Assembly: GCA_023140595.1 (NCBI GenBank)
Contig: JAGLLI010000011.1
Span: 1-12,658, forward strand
Direction: 5' to 3'
Source: Candidatus Parcubacteria bacterium
GTDB lineage: Bacteria; Patescibacteriota; Patescibacteriia; Patescibacteriales; UBA12075
DNA length: 12,658 nt
A program made the translations under genes and the position numbers. Below are positions 1 to 5,675 of the stretch, piece by piece. How positions within the stretch are numbered: position 1 is the stretch's first letter; each line of letters opens with the position of its first letter. A model generated the notes under the pieces. It had not been told where the DNA came from, did not search any database, and worked only from the letters and a program-made list of their open reading frames with translations.

Positions 1-1178
1 CCGCGCGGAGAAAAAACAAAAATTCTGTCTTTAAAAACATCAAGTTTTATTTTTTGAATGAATTCATTGGTGTTTTTTGTTTCGCGTTGAATGTTTAGTA
101 TTTCATGGATCCAGCGCGGTTGTTTCAGCTCTTTAATAGCAGAGCCGCCAGTTTGCTTGTAGCGCCAATGCGCTGCTATTCCATATAGTGATTTTTCATG
201 CATTTCATGCGTGCGAATCTGAAATTCGGTTGCTTTGCTTTCCGGACCGAAAACAGTGGTGTGTAGAGAACTGTAGCCATTTGGCTTGGGAACCGCAATG
301 TAATCTTTTATTCTTCCGGCCTTGGGTTTCCACAAGGTATGAATAATGCCAAGCGTTTTGTAGCAGTCTTGCACGGTCGAAACAATTACTCTTAACGCGA
401 AAACATCGTAGATTTCATCAAACCTTCTTTCTTTTCTTTGAATTTTTTTATAAATGCTGTAAAGATGCTTAAAGCGCCCTTCTATTGTAAAGTTGATATT
501 CTCGTCTTTTAATTTTTGGCCTAAAATATTTTTTACTTTTTGCGTATATTTATTGCGCTCAACTTTTTTTTCCACCTCATATTTATATTCAAGTTTTTTA
601 AATTCTTCCGGATACAAATGCTTAAAACAGATATCTTCCATTTGCCATTTTAAGCGCCAAATTCCCAGTATTCCGGCTATTGGCGCGTAAATTTCCATTG
701 TTTCCCGCGCAATGCGCAAGCGCTTGTCTTCGGGCAGAGCGTCAAGCGTGCGCAAGTTATGTAAGCGATCACAAAATTTTATCAGAATAACGCGCAAATC
801 TTTGGACATAGCCAGAAACATTTTTCTAAGAGATTCGCGATAGCGCTCAACCCCGCGATATTTAATTTTGCTTAGCTTTGTAATTCCTTCCACTAAAAAA
901 GCGACTTCATCACCGAAATTTTCTTTTACATCTTCAAGCGTGCGTTTTGTGTCTTCAGGAACATCATGCAAAATTCCAGCAATAACCGTATTTAAATCAG
1001 CCTTGATTTGCGCCAAAACGAAAGCGGTGTGCAGGCTGTGCTGGATATACGGTTCGCCGGTTCTTCTTTTTTGATTGCCATGCGCTTTATTCGCAAAATC
1101 ATAAGCCAGACTCAATAAATCAATATCAGCCTTTGGATCATTTTCTTTTACTTTGTTGATGATTTGGTCTATGGTCAT
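1..1178 (-). CDS. rel: Bifunctional (p)ppGpp synthetase/hydrolase, Rel/SpoT family (partial, 3' end outside window)
   Basis: Cytosolic stringent-response enzyme that makes (p)ppGpp from GTP/GDP and ATP and hydrolyses it again. I translated it by hand from the complement of CAT at 1176-1178; 392 codons are present and the frame stays open to the window edge. The N-terminal HD hydrolase domain (about aa 20-180) keeps its metal and catalytic residues: H47, H71-D72 and E75-D76 in ILHDVPEDT, and D137 in KFCDRLHNLRTL. The synthetase domain (about aa 230-345) shows KHLYSIYKKI, RFDEIYDVFALRV (D258), a GRIKDYIAVPKPNGYSSLHT block (Y302) and EFQIRTHEMHEKSLYGIAAHW (E318). The TGS domain is just beginning (VFKDRIFVFSPR) when the window ends. 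Both activities look intact, so it is probably bifunctional. No Shine-Dalgarno is visible before the ATG. A P replaces the usual V in the HDVVEDT motif, which is minor. The family call is very secure; hydrolase/synthetase balance is inferred. Confidence 0.96.
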   Translation of the reverse strand, partial: MTIDQIINKVKENDPKADIDLLSLAYDFANKAHGNQKRRTGEPYIQHSLHTAFVLAQIKADLNTVIAGILHDVPEDTKRTLEDVKENFGDEVAFLVEGITKLSKIKYRGVERYRESLRKMFLAMSKDLRVILIKFCDRLHNLRTLDALPEDKRLRIARETMEIYAPIAGILGIWRLKWQMEDICFKHLYPEEFKKLEYKYEVEKKVERNKYTQKVKNILGQKLKDENINFTIEGRFKHLYSIYKKIQRKERRFDEIYDVFALRVIVSTVQDCYKTLGIIHTLWKPKAGRIKDYIAVPKPNGYSSLHTTVFGPESKATEFQIRTHEMHEKSLYGIAAHWRYKQTGGSAIKELKQPRWIHEILNIQRETKNTNEFIQKIKLDVFKDRIFVFSPR

Positions 1179-1280
1179 AAAATAAGTTAAAAGTTAAAAA
1201 GTATAAAGTGAAAAGTATATATTAAAATCAGTATTAAAATATATATTTTTTGAATAAAAATTTTAAAAGCAAATTCACAA
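1179..1280. other. AT-rich spacer upstream of rel
   Basis: This stretch separates the rel start from the palindromic element and must contain the 5' leader of rel. It is almost entirely A and T and includes short imperfect repeats of an AAAAGTTAAAAGTT type next to the start codon. Several TATACT/TATAAT-like hexamers occur on the minus strand, but none has a convincing -35 partner at 16-18 bp, so I do not name a promoter. No coding potential is seen. Confidence 0.5.
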
Positions 1281-1491
1281 TTGTCATCCTGTGGCTTGAC
1301 TGGAGCGACAGCGGAAGTCAAGAACCCGGGATCCAGAGTGCGAAAATTATCGGTATTTAAAAATTTAATTAATGCTACGTATAAATTTATTTATATAATT
1401 GGTCATAATATAATAATTGTACGTATAAACCCTGGATCCCGGATATTTTTTCTTGTCGCTTAAACTCCAAGAAAAAATTCAAGGATGACAA
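1281..1491. repeat. MITE-like palindromic element with nested inverted repeats
   Basis: The element is bounded by perfect 10-bp terminal inverted repeats, TTGTCATCCT (1281-1290) and AGGATGACAA (1482-1491). A second inverted pair, CCGGGATCCAG (1326-1336) and CTGGATCCCGG (1432-1442), lies inside. The left arm contains a small hairpin, CTTGACT/AGTCAAG (1295-1301/1316-1322). The right arm contains an 11-bp perfect inverted repeat, ATTTTTTCTTG/CAAGAAAAAAT (1445-1455/1468-1478). A direct repeat TACGTATAAA occurs at 1376-1385 and 1420-1429. There is no transposase and the 60-codon ORF crossing it looks accidental. No clear target-site duplication flanks the ends. Similar GTCATCC...GGATCC palindromes are known as dispersed non-autonomous repeats in other bacteria, but copy number here cannot be judged from one window. 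It could also act as a structured 3' end for the isochorismatase-like transcript. Confidence 0.7.
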
Positions 1492-1528
1492 GTTGGGACG
1501 GTTAGCTAGCGAAACGGAAGTCTGTTCA

Positions 1529-2197
1529 TTAATTAAAGTCCGCCGACAAGGTCTGTGTTAGTTTAATAAATTGTTTCGATGTGATTGTTCTTCCGTAAAG
1601 CAGTGGCCAAGTATATTTTTTTAATAGTTTTAATAATTGTTGTCTATCTTTATTGTCCATGGTTTCAATAAGATCTTTTAAAATAAAAAAATTATAACCC
1701 AATGAAAAACCGTTTTGAATAGTTGCGTTGACACAACCGTCGCCAAGTACACCGGTAATTATAATATGCTTTATCTTTTTTGTTTTTAATAATTTGTCTA
1801 AATCAGGGTTTGTGAAAGCATCATAACTATTTTTTGTTATTACGATATCGTTTTTTTCAGGCTTTATTTTATAAAATTGTTCACTGAATTTAGTTTTATC
1901 TTTTGTGTAATAATCGCAACTTGGGTCTTCATAGAGTTTGCGGATATTTGGTGCCACACAAGTTTTATCCCATTTTACGCAATTTACATAAATTACTGGT
2001 TGGCTGGTAAGTTTTTTGTATTGCGCAATAAATTTTTTTAGTTCAGGAACCATTTTTCTGATTTTACTATAAGTAAGTCCCCATTTTTTCATCTCGTTTT
2101 TAGAATGGCAACAATGATTAGTTATATCAATAACTATTAAAATAGAATTATTAGGTTTTGTATTTTTATTGCTATTCATTAATTTGGGCGAAGCCAT
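1529..2197 (-). CDS. Isochorismatase-like cysteine hydrolase
   Basis: A 222-residue member of the isochorismatase-like fold, whose members hydrolyse amides or vinyl ethers (isochorismatase, nicotinamidase, N-carbamoylsarcosine amidase). The expected catalytic triad is visible in order: D24 in ILIVIDIT, K122 in IVITKNSYDAF, and C155 in IIITGVLGDGCVNATI. The residues before the cysteine match the family's GV-x-x-x-x-CV nucleophile loop. I see no clear nicotinamidase-type D-x-H-x-H metal site, so substrate is unassigned. About 19 residues (MASPKLMNSNKN...) precede the fold; M7 is an alternative start, and neither ATG has a Shine-Dalgarno sequence. The protein is K-rich and probably cytosolic, with no signal peptide. 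It is divergent from the small gene at 2293 and separated from rel by the palindromic element, so it looks monocistronic. Length is typical for the family. Confidence 0.88.
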   Translation of the reverse strand: MASPKLMNSNKNTKPNNSILIVIDITNHCCHSKNEMKKWGLTYSKIRKMVPELKKFIAQYKKLTSQPVIYVNCVKWDKTCVAPNIRKLYEDPSCDYYTKDKTKFSEQFYKIKPEKNDIVITKNSYDAFTNPDLDKLLKTKKIKHIIITGVLGDGCVNATIQNGFSLGYNFFILKDLIETMDNKDRQQLLKLLKKYTWPLLYGRTITSKQFIKLTQTLSADFN

Positions 2198-2222
2198 GAA
2201 AAATTTTAAAATTTTTATGGCC

Positions 2223-2251
2223 TTGACAACAGTTAAATAATTTGATATAAA
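2223..2251 (+). promoter_or_regulatory. Sigma-70-type promoter for the small gene at 2293
   Basis: A perfect -35 TTGACA (2223-2228) is followed after 17 bp by TATAAA (2246-2251), one base from the -10 consensus. An alternative TATAAT at 2253-2258 is too far from this -35 (24 bp). Transcription would start near 2258-2262, giving a leader of roughly 30 nt with a strong ribosome site. The same region also has to contain the promoter of the divergent isochorismatase-like gene, for which I see no good match. Confidence 0.75.
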
Positions 2252-2281
2252 GTATAATCGTTTAATTACCCTACAAAAAAG

Positions 2282-2288
2282 AAGGAGG
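2282..2288 (+). promoter_or_regulatory. Strong Shine-Dalgarno sequence
   Basis: AAGGAGG sits 4 bases before the ATG at 2293. It fixes the start of the 69-residue gene and is the only near-perfect anti-16S match before any gene start in the window. Confidence 0.85.
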
Positions 2289-2292
2289 TAGT

Positions 2293-2502
2293 ATGGAAAA
2301 GTTTTTAGATTGGCTACAGATAAAAGAAGATTTAGGTCGGTCAGTGTATGTACTTGGGTTTAGTTCAAGACCTGAAAAAGCTAAAATCAAGAAGCTCTTT
2401 AGCGATTGCGCAGAAATTGAATTTGTAAAAAATGATTCTGACGAAAGCATTCCATATGGCAAATATATTGTACCTTTTTCGGTAATGGTGTTAAAAAGAT
2501 AA
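2293..2502 (+). CDS. Small protein of unknown function (69 aa)
   Basis: I do not recognise a family. The protein starts MEKFLDWLQIKEDLG and ends GKYIVPFSVMVLKR. It has no signal peptide, no membrane helix and one cysteine, C38. The composition is mixed charged/hydrophobic with alternating predicted helix and strand (LGRSVYVLGF, then a KAKIKKLF helix, then AEIEFVK), suggesting a small folded cytosolic alpha/beta protein. Support for it being real comes from context: a near-consensus promoter, a strong Shine-Dalgarno sequence 4 bases before the ATG, and an intrinsic terminator 40 bp after the stop. It is thus a single-gene unit, divergent from the isochorismatase-like gene. The antisense ORFs overlapping it have no such signals. 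Confidence 0.8.
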   Translation: MEKFLDWLQIKEDLGRSVYVLGFSSRPEKAKIKKLFSDCAEIEFVKNDSDESIPYGKYIVPFSVMVLKR

Positions 2503-2542
2503 TAGAATTTTTTTTGCTAGATACCACATGTTGGTATGTTGT

Positions 2543-2583
2543 AGCCTCTGTATTTAATCTATGGATTATGCAGAGGCTTTTTT
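2543..2583 (+). terminator. Intrinsic terminator after the small gene
   Basis: The stem AGCCTCTG/CAGAGGCT (2543-2550/2571-2578) has an inner extension TAATC/GATTA (2555-2559/2564-2568) closed by a TATG loop, and is followed by a T run to 2583. Just upstream, ATACCACATGTTGGTAT (2521-2537) forms a separate 6-bp hairpin that may contribute or be an operator-like site. Confidence 0.82.
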
Positions 2584-2674
2584 CTCCAAAATTTGGTTTA
2601 TTACTCCAAACATTAAAAACTATTTTGCACAACAAGTTGTTTTTTTATTTAAAATAAGACACTATCCATACTTC

Positions 2675-2769
2675 GCCTAGGCATGAATGCCCAGGCTACA
2701 TTTTTTTAATCCCGTTAAAACGGGATATTTGCTACGAACGTTTTTAATAGCATCCTGCTTCAGCGGGAT
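2675..2769. repeat. Cluster of short hairpins (REP-like)
   Basis: Successive inverted repeats fill this gene-free stretch. GCCTAGGCAT/ATGCCCAGGC (2675-2684/2687-2696) has one A-C mismatch on the plus strand, which becomes a U-G pair on the minus strand; a T run follows. ATCCCGTT/AACGGGAT (2709-2716/2719-2726) is perfect. TGCTA/TAGCA (2730-2734/2748-2752) is short. ATCCTGCT/AGCGGGAT (2752-2759/2762-2769) has one U-G pair. The second and fourth share the outer ATCC...GGGAT bases in the same orientation, as if one hairpin type was duplicated and drifted. No ORF is supported here. They could be REP-type elements, remnants of an IS200/IS605-type insertion end, or stacked terminators. The stretch 2584-2674 shows nothing else. 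Confidence 0.6.
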
Positions 2770-2780
2770 TTAAAATTTCT

Positions 2781-2811
2781 AGCCCTGCCATTATATGGCT
2801 GGGCTTTTTTT
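2781..2811 (+). terminator. Strong intrinsic terminator-like hairpin
   Basis: AGCCCTGCCAT (2781-2791) pairs with ATGGCTGGGCT (2795-2805) around a 3-nt loop, with one T-T mismatch in an 11-position stem, and a run of 7 T follows. It lies about 70 bp before the promoter of the large operon, so it would insulate that operon from readthrough. It may also be the last member of the hairpin cluster to its left. Confidence 0.75.
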
Positions 2812-2812
2812 G

Positions 2813-2839
2813 TTGCAATTTTATTGATATTGCAATTTT
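2813..2839. repeat. Direct repeat TTGCAATTTT upstream of the large-operon promoter
   Basis: Two exact copies of TTGCAATTTT lie at 2813-2822 and 2830-2839, 17 bp apart start to start. They are 40-70 bp upstream of the -10 at 2881. They could be a regulator binding site or simple low-complexity AT sequence. Confidence 0.4.
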
Positions 2840-2877
2840 GCCCAATTTCGCAAATTCTGTATTTTTTTAGTATTTTA

Positions 2878-2886
2878 TGTTATAAT
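2878..2886 (+). promoter_or_regulatory. Extended -10 promoter for the surface-protein operon
   Basis: TGTTATAAT is an exact extended -10 (TG-N-TATAAT, with TATAAT at 2881-2886). The -35 position at a 17-bp spacer (TGTATT, 2858-2863) is weak, which fits an extended -10 promoter. The start would be near 2893, leaving a leader of about 40 nt before the ATG at 2934, with no recognisable Shine-Dalgarno sequence. Confidence 0.6.
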
Positions 2887-2933
2887 AATATTATAAAACT
2901 GTGGATTAGTCAATTTTAGAATAATATATTCCC

Positions 2934-5669
2934 ATGCGATTTAAAAAAAATAAAATAATAATTTTAAGCTGTCTTTTAACTGCCTTATTTTTTGGGGCGG
3001 TTTTTTTTGTTGATTTAAATGATGTTTCGGCGCAAGAGATGGGCATGAATTACGCGGAGAACTTGGATTTGCCCAGTTCCGCTGAAAAAGATGTTAGAGT
3101 TTTTATTGTTGAGATTGTGCGGTATTTTATTACTTTTTTGGGAATTATTGCCGTGGCAATGGTAATGTATTCCGGTTTTTTATGGATGACTTCAAACGGC
3201 GAGCCTGAAAAAGTTACCAAAGCCAAAAGGACTTTGATTAATTCAATTATCGGATTGATTATTGTAATTTCAGCTTTTGCGATTGTTACTTTTATTATTA
3301 ATTTAATAAGCGATGGCATGCTTGGCGGCAGTGGCGGTAAAAAACCCGGAGATGTCGGCGGTTTAGGGGTTTTTGGAGCATGCGCGATTGAGAGCGTGTA
3401 TCCAGAGCCCTATCAAAAAGATGTGCCGCGCAACACGTCAATTGTAGTCACTTTTATTGAAGAAGTTGACGAAGCGTCAATTATTGACGGAGGCAGTATT
3501 ATTGATGATGGCAGGATAAAAATATATATGGCCGGTGATGAAGATAATTATTTAACAGAAGTCATGGCCGCGAATCTGGATAATAAGACTTTTATTTTTC
3601 AGCCGGTTGCTTTATTGGGTTCGCCTTCGGAATATACGGATTATTATGTTTATTTATCAAATGATATTCAAAAGTTAAATGAAGCGGAAGGAGTATTTGA
3701 AGATTGCGGAATTGATAAGTTTGCGGAATGGACTTTTGAGGTAAGCAATAAAGTTGATATAATGCCTCCGCAAGTTAAAGTTGGCGGAATTTTTCCAGGT
3801 CCGGATAATGAGCAAGACATAATAACTGAAGTCTTGGCAGTGAAAGCCAGAGGTGAAATAAGCGTATTGGGTATTCCGATAAGCAAAGAATTGGCTGCTT
3901 TTGCAAATCCGGTTGGAGCAAAAAATGCGAGTTTAAGCGATGTGAACGTTTATTCCACAGTAGACGGCGTTTTATTGCTGGCGGTGCAAAGCAATGGCAC
4001 GACTGTAAAATTAGAAAATTCAAGCACAGGTGCCGGTTTGGGTTCTGCTGAAGCCATTGATAACAAGGTTGTATTTCCGAATTTGTTTACTTTAGCATTA
4101 GATGCTGGAGAAATTTTTGAAGCCGGAAATTCATGGACTATTAATGCCGGCGCTTATATTGCCGGAGATACTTTAACCGTGGGAATAAAAACTTATGCCT
4201 TTGGCGCTGATGGCGATATAGCGGTTGGAGCAATAAATGAAATTGCGCAGAATATTGCCAATGTTTTAAATAGCCATCCAAATGTTATCGCAATAGCCGG
4301 CGCTAATATTGTTAGCGTGGAAGCAAGAGATGCTGGAATCGCGGGAAACAGCATAATGTTGAGTTCAAGTGATAACGATAAAATTAAAATTACGGAAGCA
4401 ATGGCAGGCGGACGAGCCGCCGGAGAAGAAGTGGAAAAAATAGGACGGGAAGATCGTCCAAGAAACGCCGTAATTCAAATTGAATTTAACGAAGCCATAA
4501 ATCCGATGTCTGTTTCCGGCTTAGCTTTTGATGTGCAAAATAAAATAAATATAGAGTGTTTATCAGGAGGCGACTGCAACGCGGCTAATGACGGTTATTT
4601 CGCGTGTGATGCTGATAATGACGGAAGCGAGGATGAGGTTTGTTTGCATGGGAAATTTGCTTTAGCCCCTGGTTACAGGACGGTTGAATTTATTTCTAAT
4701 AATATTTGTGGAGTAAACGGCTGTGGAGAAAAAATTTATTGTCTGCCGGCTAAAAGCAATCTGCGAATTAATGTAAGCGCCGCGTCATTCGCGGATTGTT
4801 CTATTGGCGAAATAAATTGCGCGACTAAGCCGCCTTATGTGAATTGTATTGATAATATTTGCAAAAATGAAGCAAACGAAAATTATCCGCTAAGCTCTTT
4901 AAATATAAGCGGTATAGTTGATATGGCTTTAAATTCATTTGACGGCGATCGCAGTGATTTGGCCGAAGGTCCGCGCTCACAAAGCGGAACTCCTGCGTAT
5001 AACGAAAATGATTTATTAGGTCTTTGCGCAGGAGGCGCTAATAACGGCTGGCTTTGTACGGATGTTAATAAAATAAATATTTGCGGCGAAGGCATTAACT
5101 GTGAATCAGGAGGCGTGCCGGTTTCATCCGTTTTAGATATTCAGAATATTCAAGGTGATGATTATGTTTGGTCTTTTTATATCGGTAACACTATTAAGGC
5201 CGGCGCTCCGATAATTAATAAAATTATTCCCGACCATGATAAAGAAAATACGTCTTTAACGGAGCCAATGGAAATGACATTTGACGGGTTAATGATGAAT
5301 ACCAGCTTGCGCACGGGACAGACTAATATTTTTAATGGAATAGAAACAGTGGTACACAGAGGAATTAATTTGCGAAGTTTAAATAATCGCGTTGTCGGAT
5401 ATTGGCTGTCCAGTATAAATATTGACGAACCTGTTGACGGCGAGCCTGATCTGACAATTACTAAAATACGCCATTCAATTTTTCCTTATTTTACAACTTA
5501 TCGCGCGCAGGTTGGTTCCGGCGTAAAAGATATTTATCAAAATTGTTTTAAGCCTAGCGAGGGTCCTTTATGCGCGCCTAATAGCATTTTGCCTTCTTGC
5601 TGTCCTAACGGCGCCGCAATTGACGCGGTTGATGATAGCGGGTTGGATAATAAAGGGAATTGCGAATAA
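2934..5669 (+). CDS. Pilin-module-anchored Ig-like surface protein (911 aa)
   Basis: Predicted exported, membrane-anchored surface protein. Residues 1-34 form a signal peptide (KKNK, hydrophobic core, likely cut near VSA-Q). Two hydrophobic helices follow, about aa 54-85 and 100-125, joined by a short basic loop (SNGEPEKVTKAKR). This layout matches the VirB2/TrbC-like pilin family found in CPR bacteria. By the positive-inside rule the rest faces outward. After a Gly-rich linker (131-147) comes a Big_5-like Ig domain (about 149-271, SVYPEPYQKDVPRNTSI...). Residues about 400-497 resemble a domain found in phage tail and other surface proteins (GDTLTVGIKTYAF ... AGIAGNSIMLSSSD). Further Big_5-like segments lie at about 508-615 and 758-860. 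A Ca-loop-like DADNDGSEDE sits at 559-568. Over 20 cysteines, nearly all in the ectodomain, suggest disulfides. It lacks a C-terminal anchor or sorting signal. It is first in a two-gene operon with a larger paralogue 6 bp downstream. ATG 2934 is chosen because it gives the complete signal peptide. Function (adhesin or pilus-like filament) is inferred. Confidence 0.88.
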   Translation: MRFKKNKIIILSCLLTALFFGAVFFVDLNDVSAQEMGMNYAENLDLPSSAEKDVRVFIVEIVRYFITFLGIIAVAMVMYSGFLWMTSNGEPEKVTKAKRTLINSIIGLIIVISAFAIVTFIINLISDGMLGGSGGKKPGDVGGLGVFGACAIESVYPEPYQKDVPRNTSIVVTFIEEVDEASIIDGGSIIDDGRIKIYMAGDEDNYLTEVMAANLDNKTFIFQPVALLGSPSEYTDYYVYLSNDIQKLNEAEGVFEDCGIDKFAEWTFEVSNKVDIMPPQVKVGGIFPGPDNEQDIITEVLAVKARGEISVLGIPISKELAAFANPVGAKNASLSDVNVYSTVDGVLLLAVQSNGTTVKLENSSTGAGLGSAEAIDNKVVFPNLFTLALDAGEIFEAGNSWTINAGAYIAGDTLTVGIKTYAFGADGDIAVGAINEIAQNIANVLNSHPNVIAIAGANIVSVEARDAGIAGNSIMLSSSDNDKIKITEAMAGGRAAGEEVEKIGREDRPRNAVIQIEFNEAINPMSVSGLAFDVQNKINIECLSGGDCNAANDGYFACDADNDGSEDEVCLHGKFALAPGYRTVEFISNNICGVNGCGEKIYCLPAKSNLRINVSAASFADCSIGEINCATKPPYVNCIDNICKNEANENYPLSSLNISGIVDMALNSFDGDRSDLAEGPRSQSGTPAYNENDLLGLCAGGANNGWLCTDVNKINICGEGINCESGGVPVSSVLDIQNIQGDDYVWSFYIGNTIKAGAPIINKIIPDHDKENTSLTEPMEMTFDGLMMNTSLRTGQTNIFNGIETVVHRGINLRSLNNRVVGYWLSSINIDEPVDGEPDLTITKIRHSIFPYFTTYRAQVGSGVKDIYQNCFKPSEGPLCAPNSILPSCCPNGAAIDAVDDSGLDNKGNCE

Positions 5670-5675
5670 TTTTAA

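Noticed and set aside
493..1074. Plus-strand ORFs of 65 and 68 codons
   Set aside because: Both are antisense to the strongly conserved rel coding sequence.
1281..1463. 60-codon ORF across the palindromic element
   Set aside because: It starts in one inverted repeat and ends in the other, and has no ribosome site or recognisable product.
2675..2811. CRISPR array
   Set aside because: The hairpins differ in sequence and spacing and there are no uniform direct repeats or spacers.
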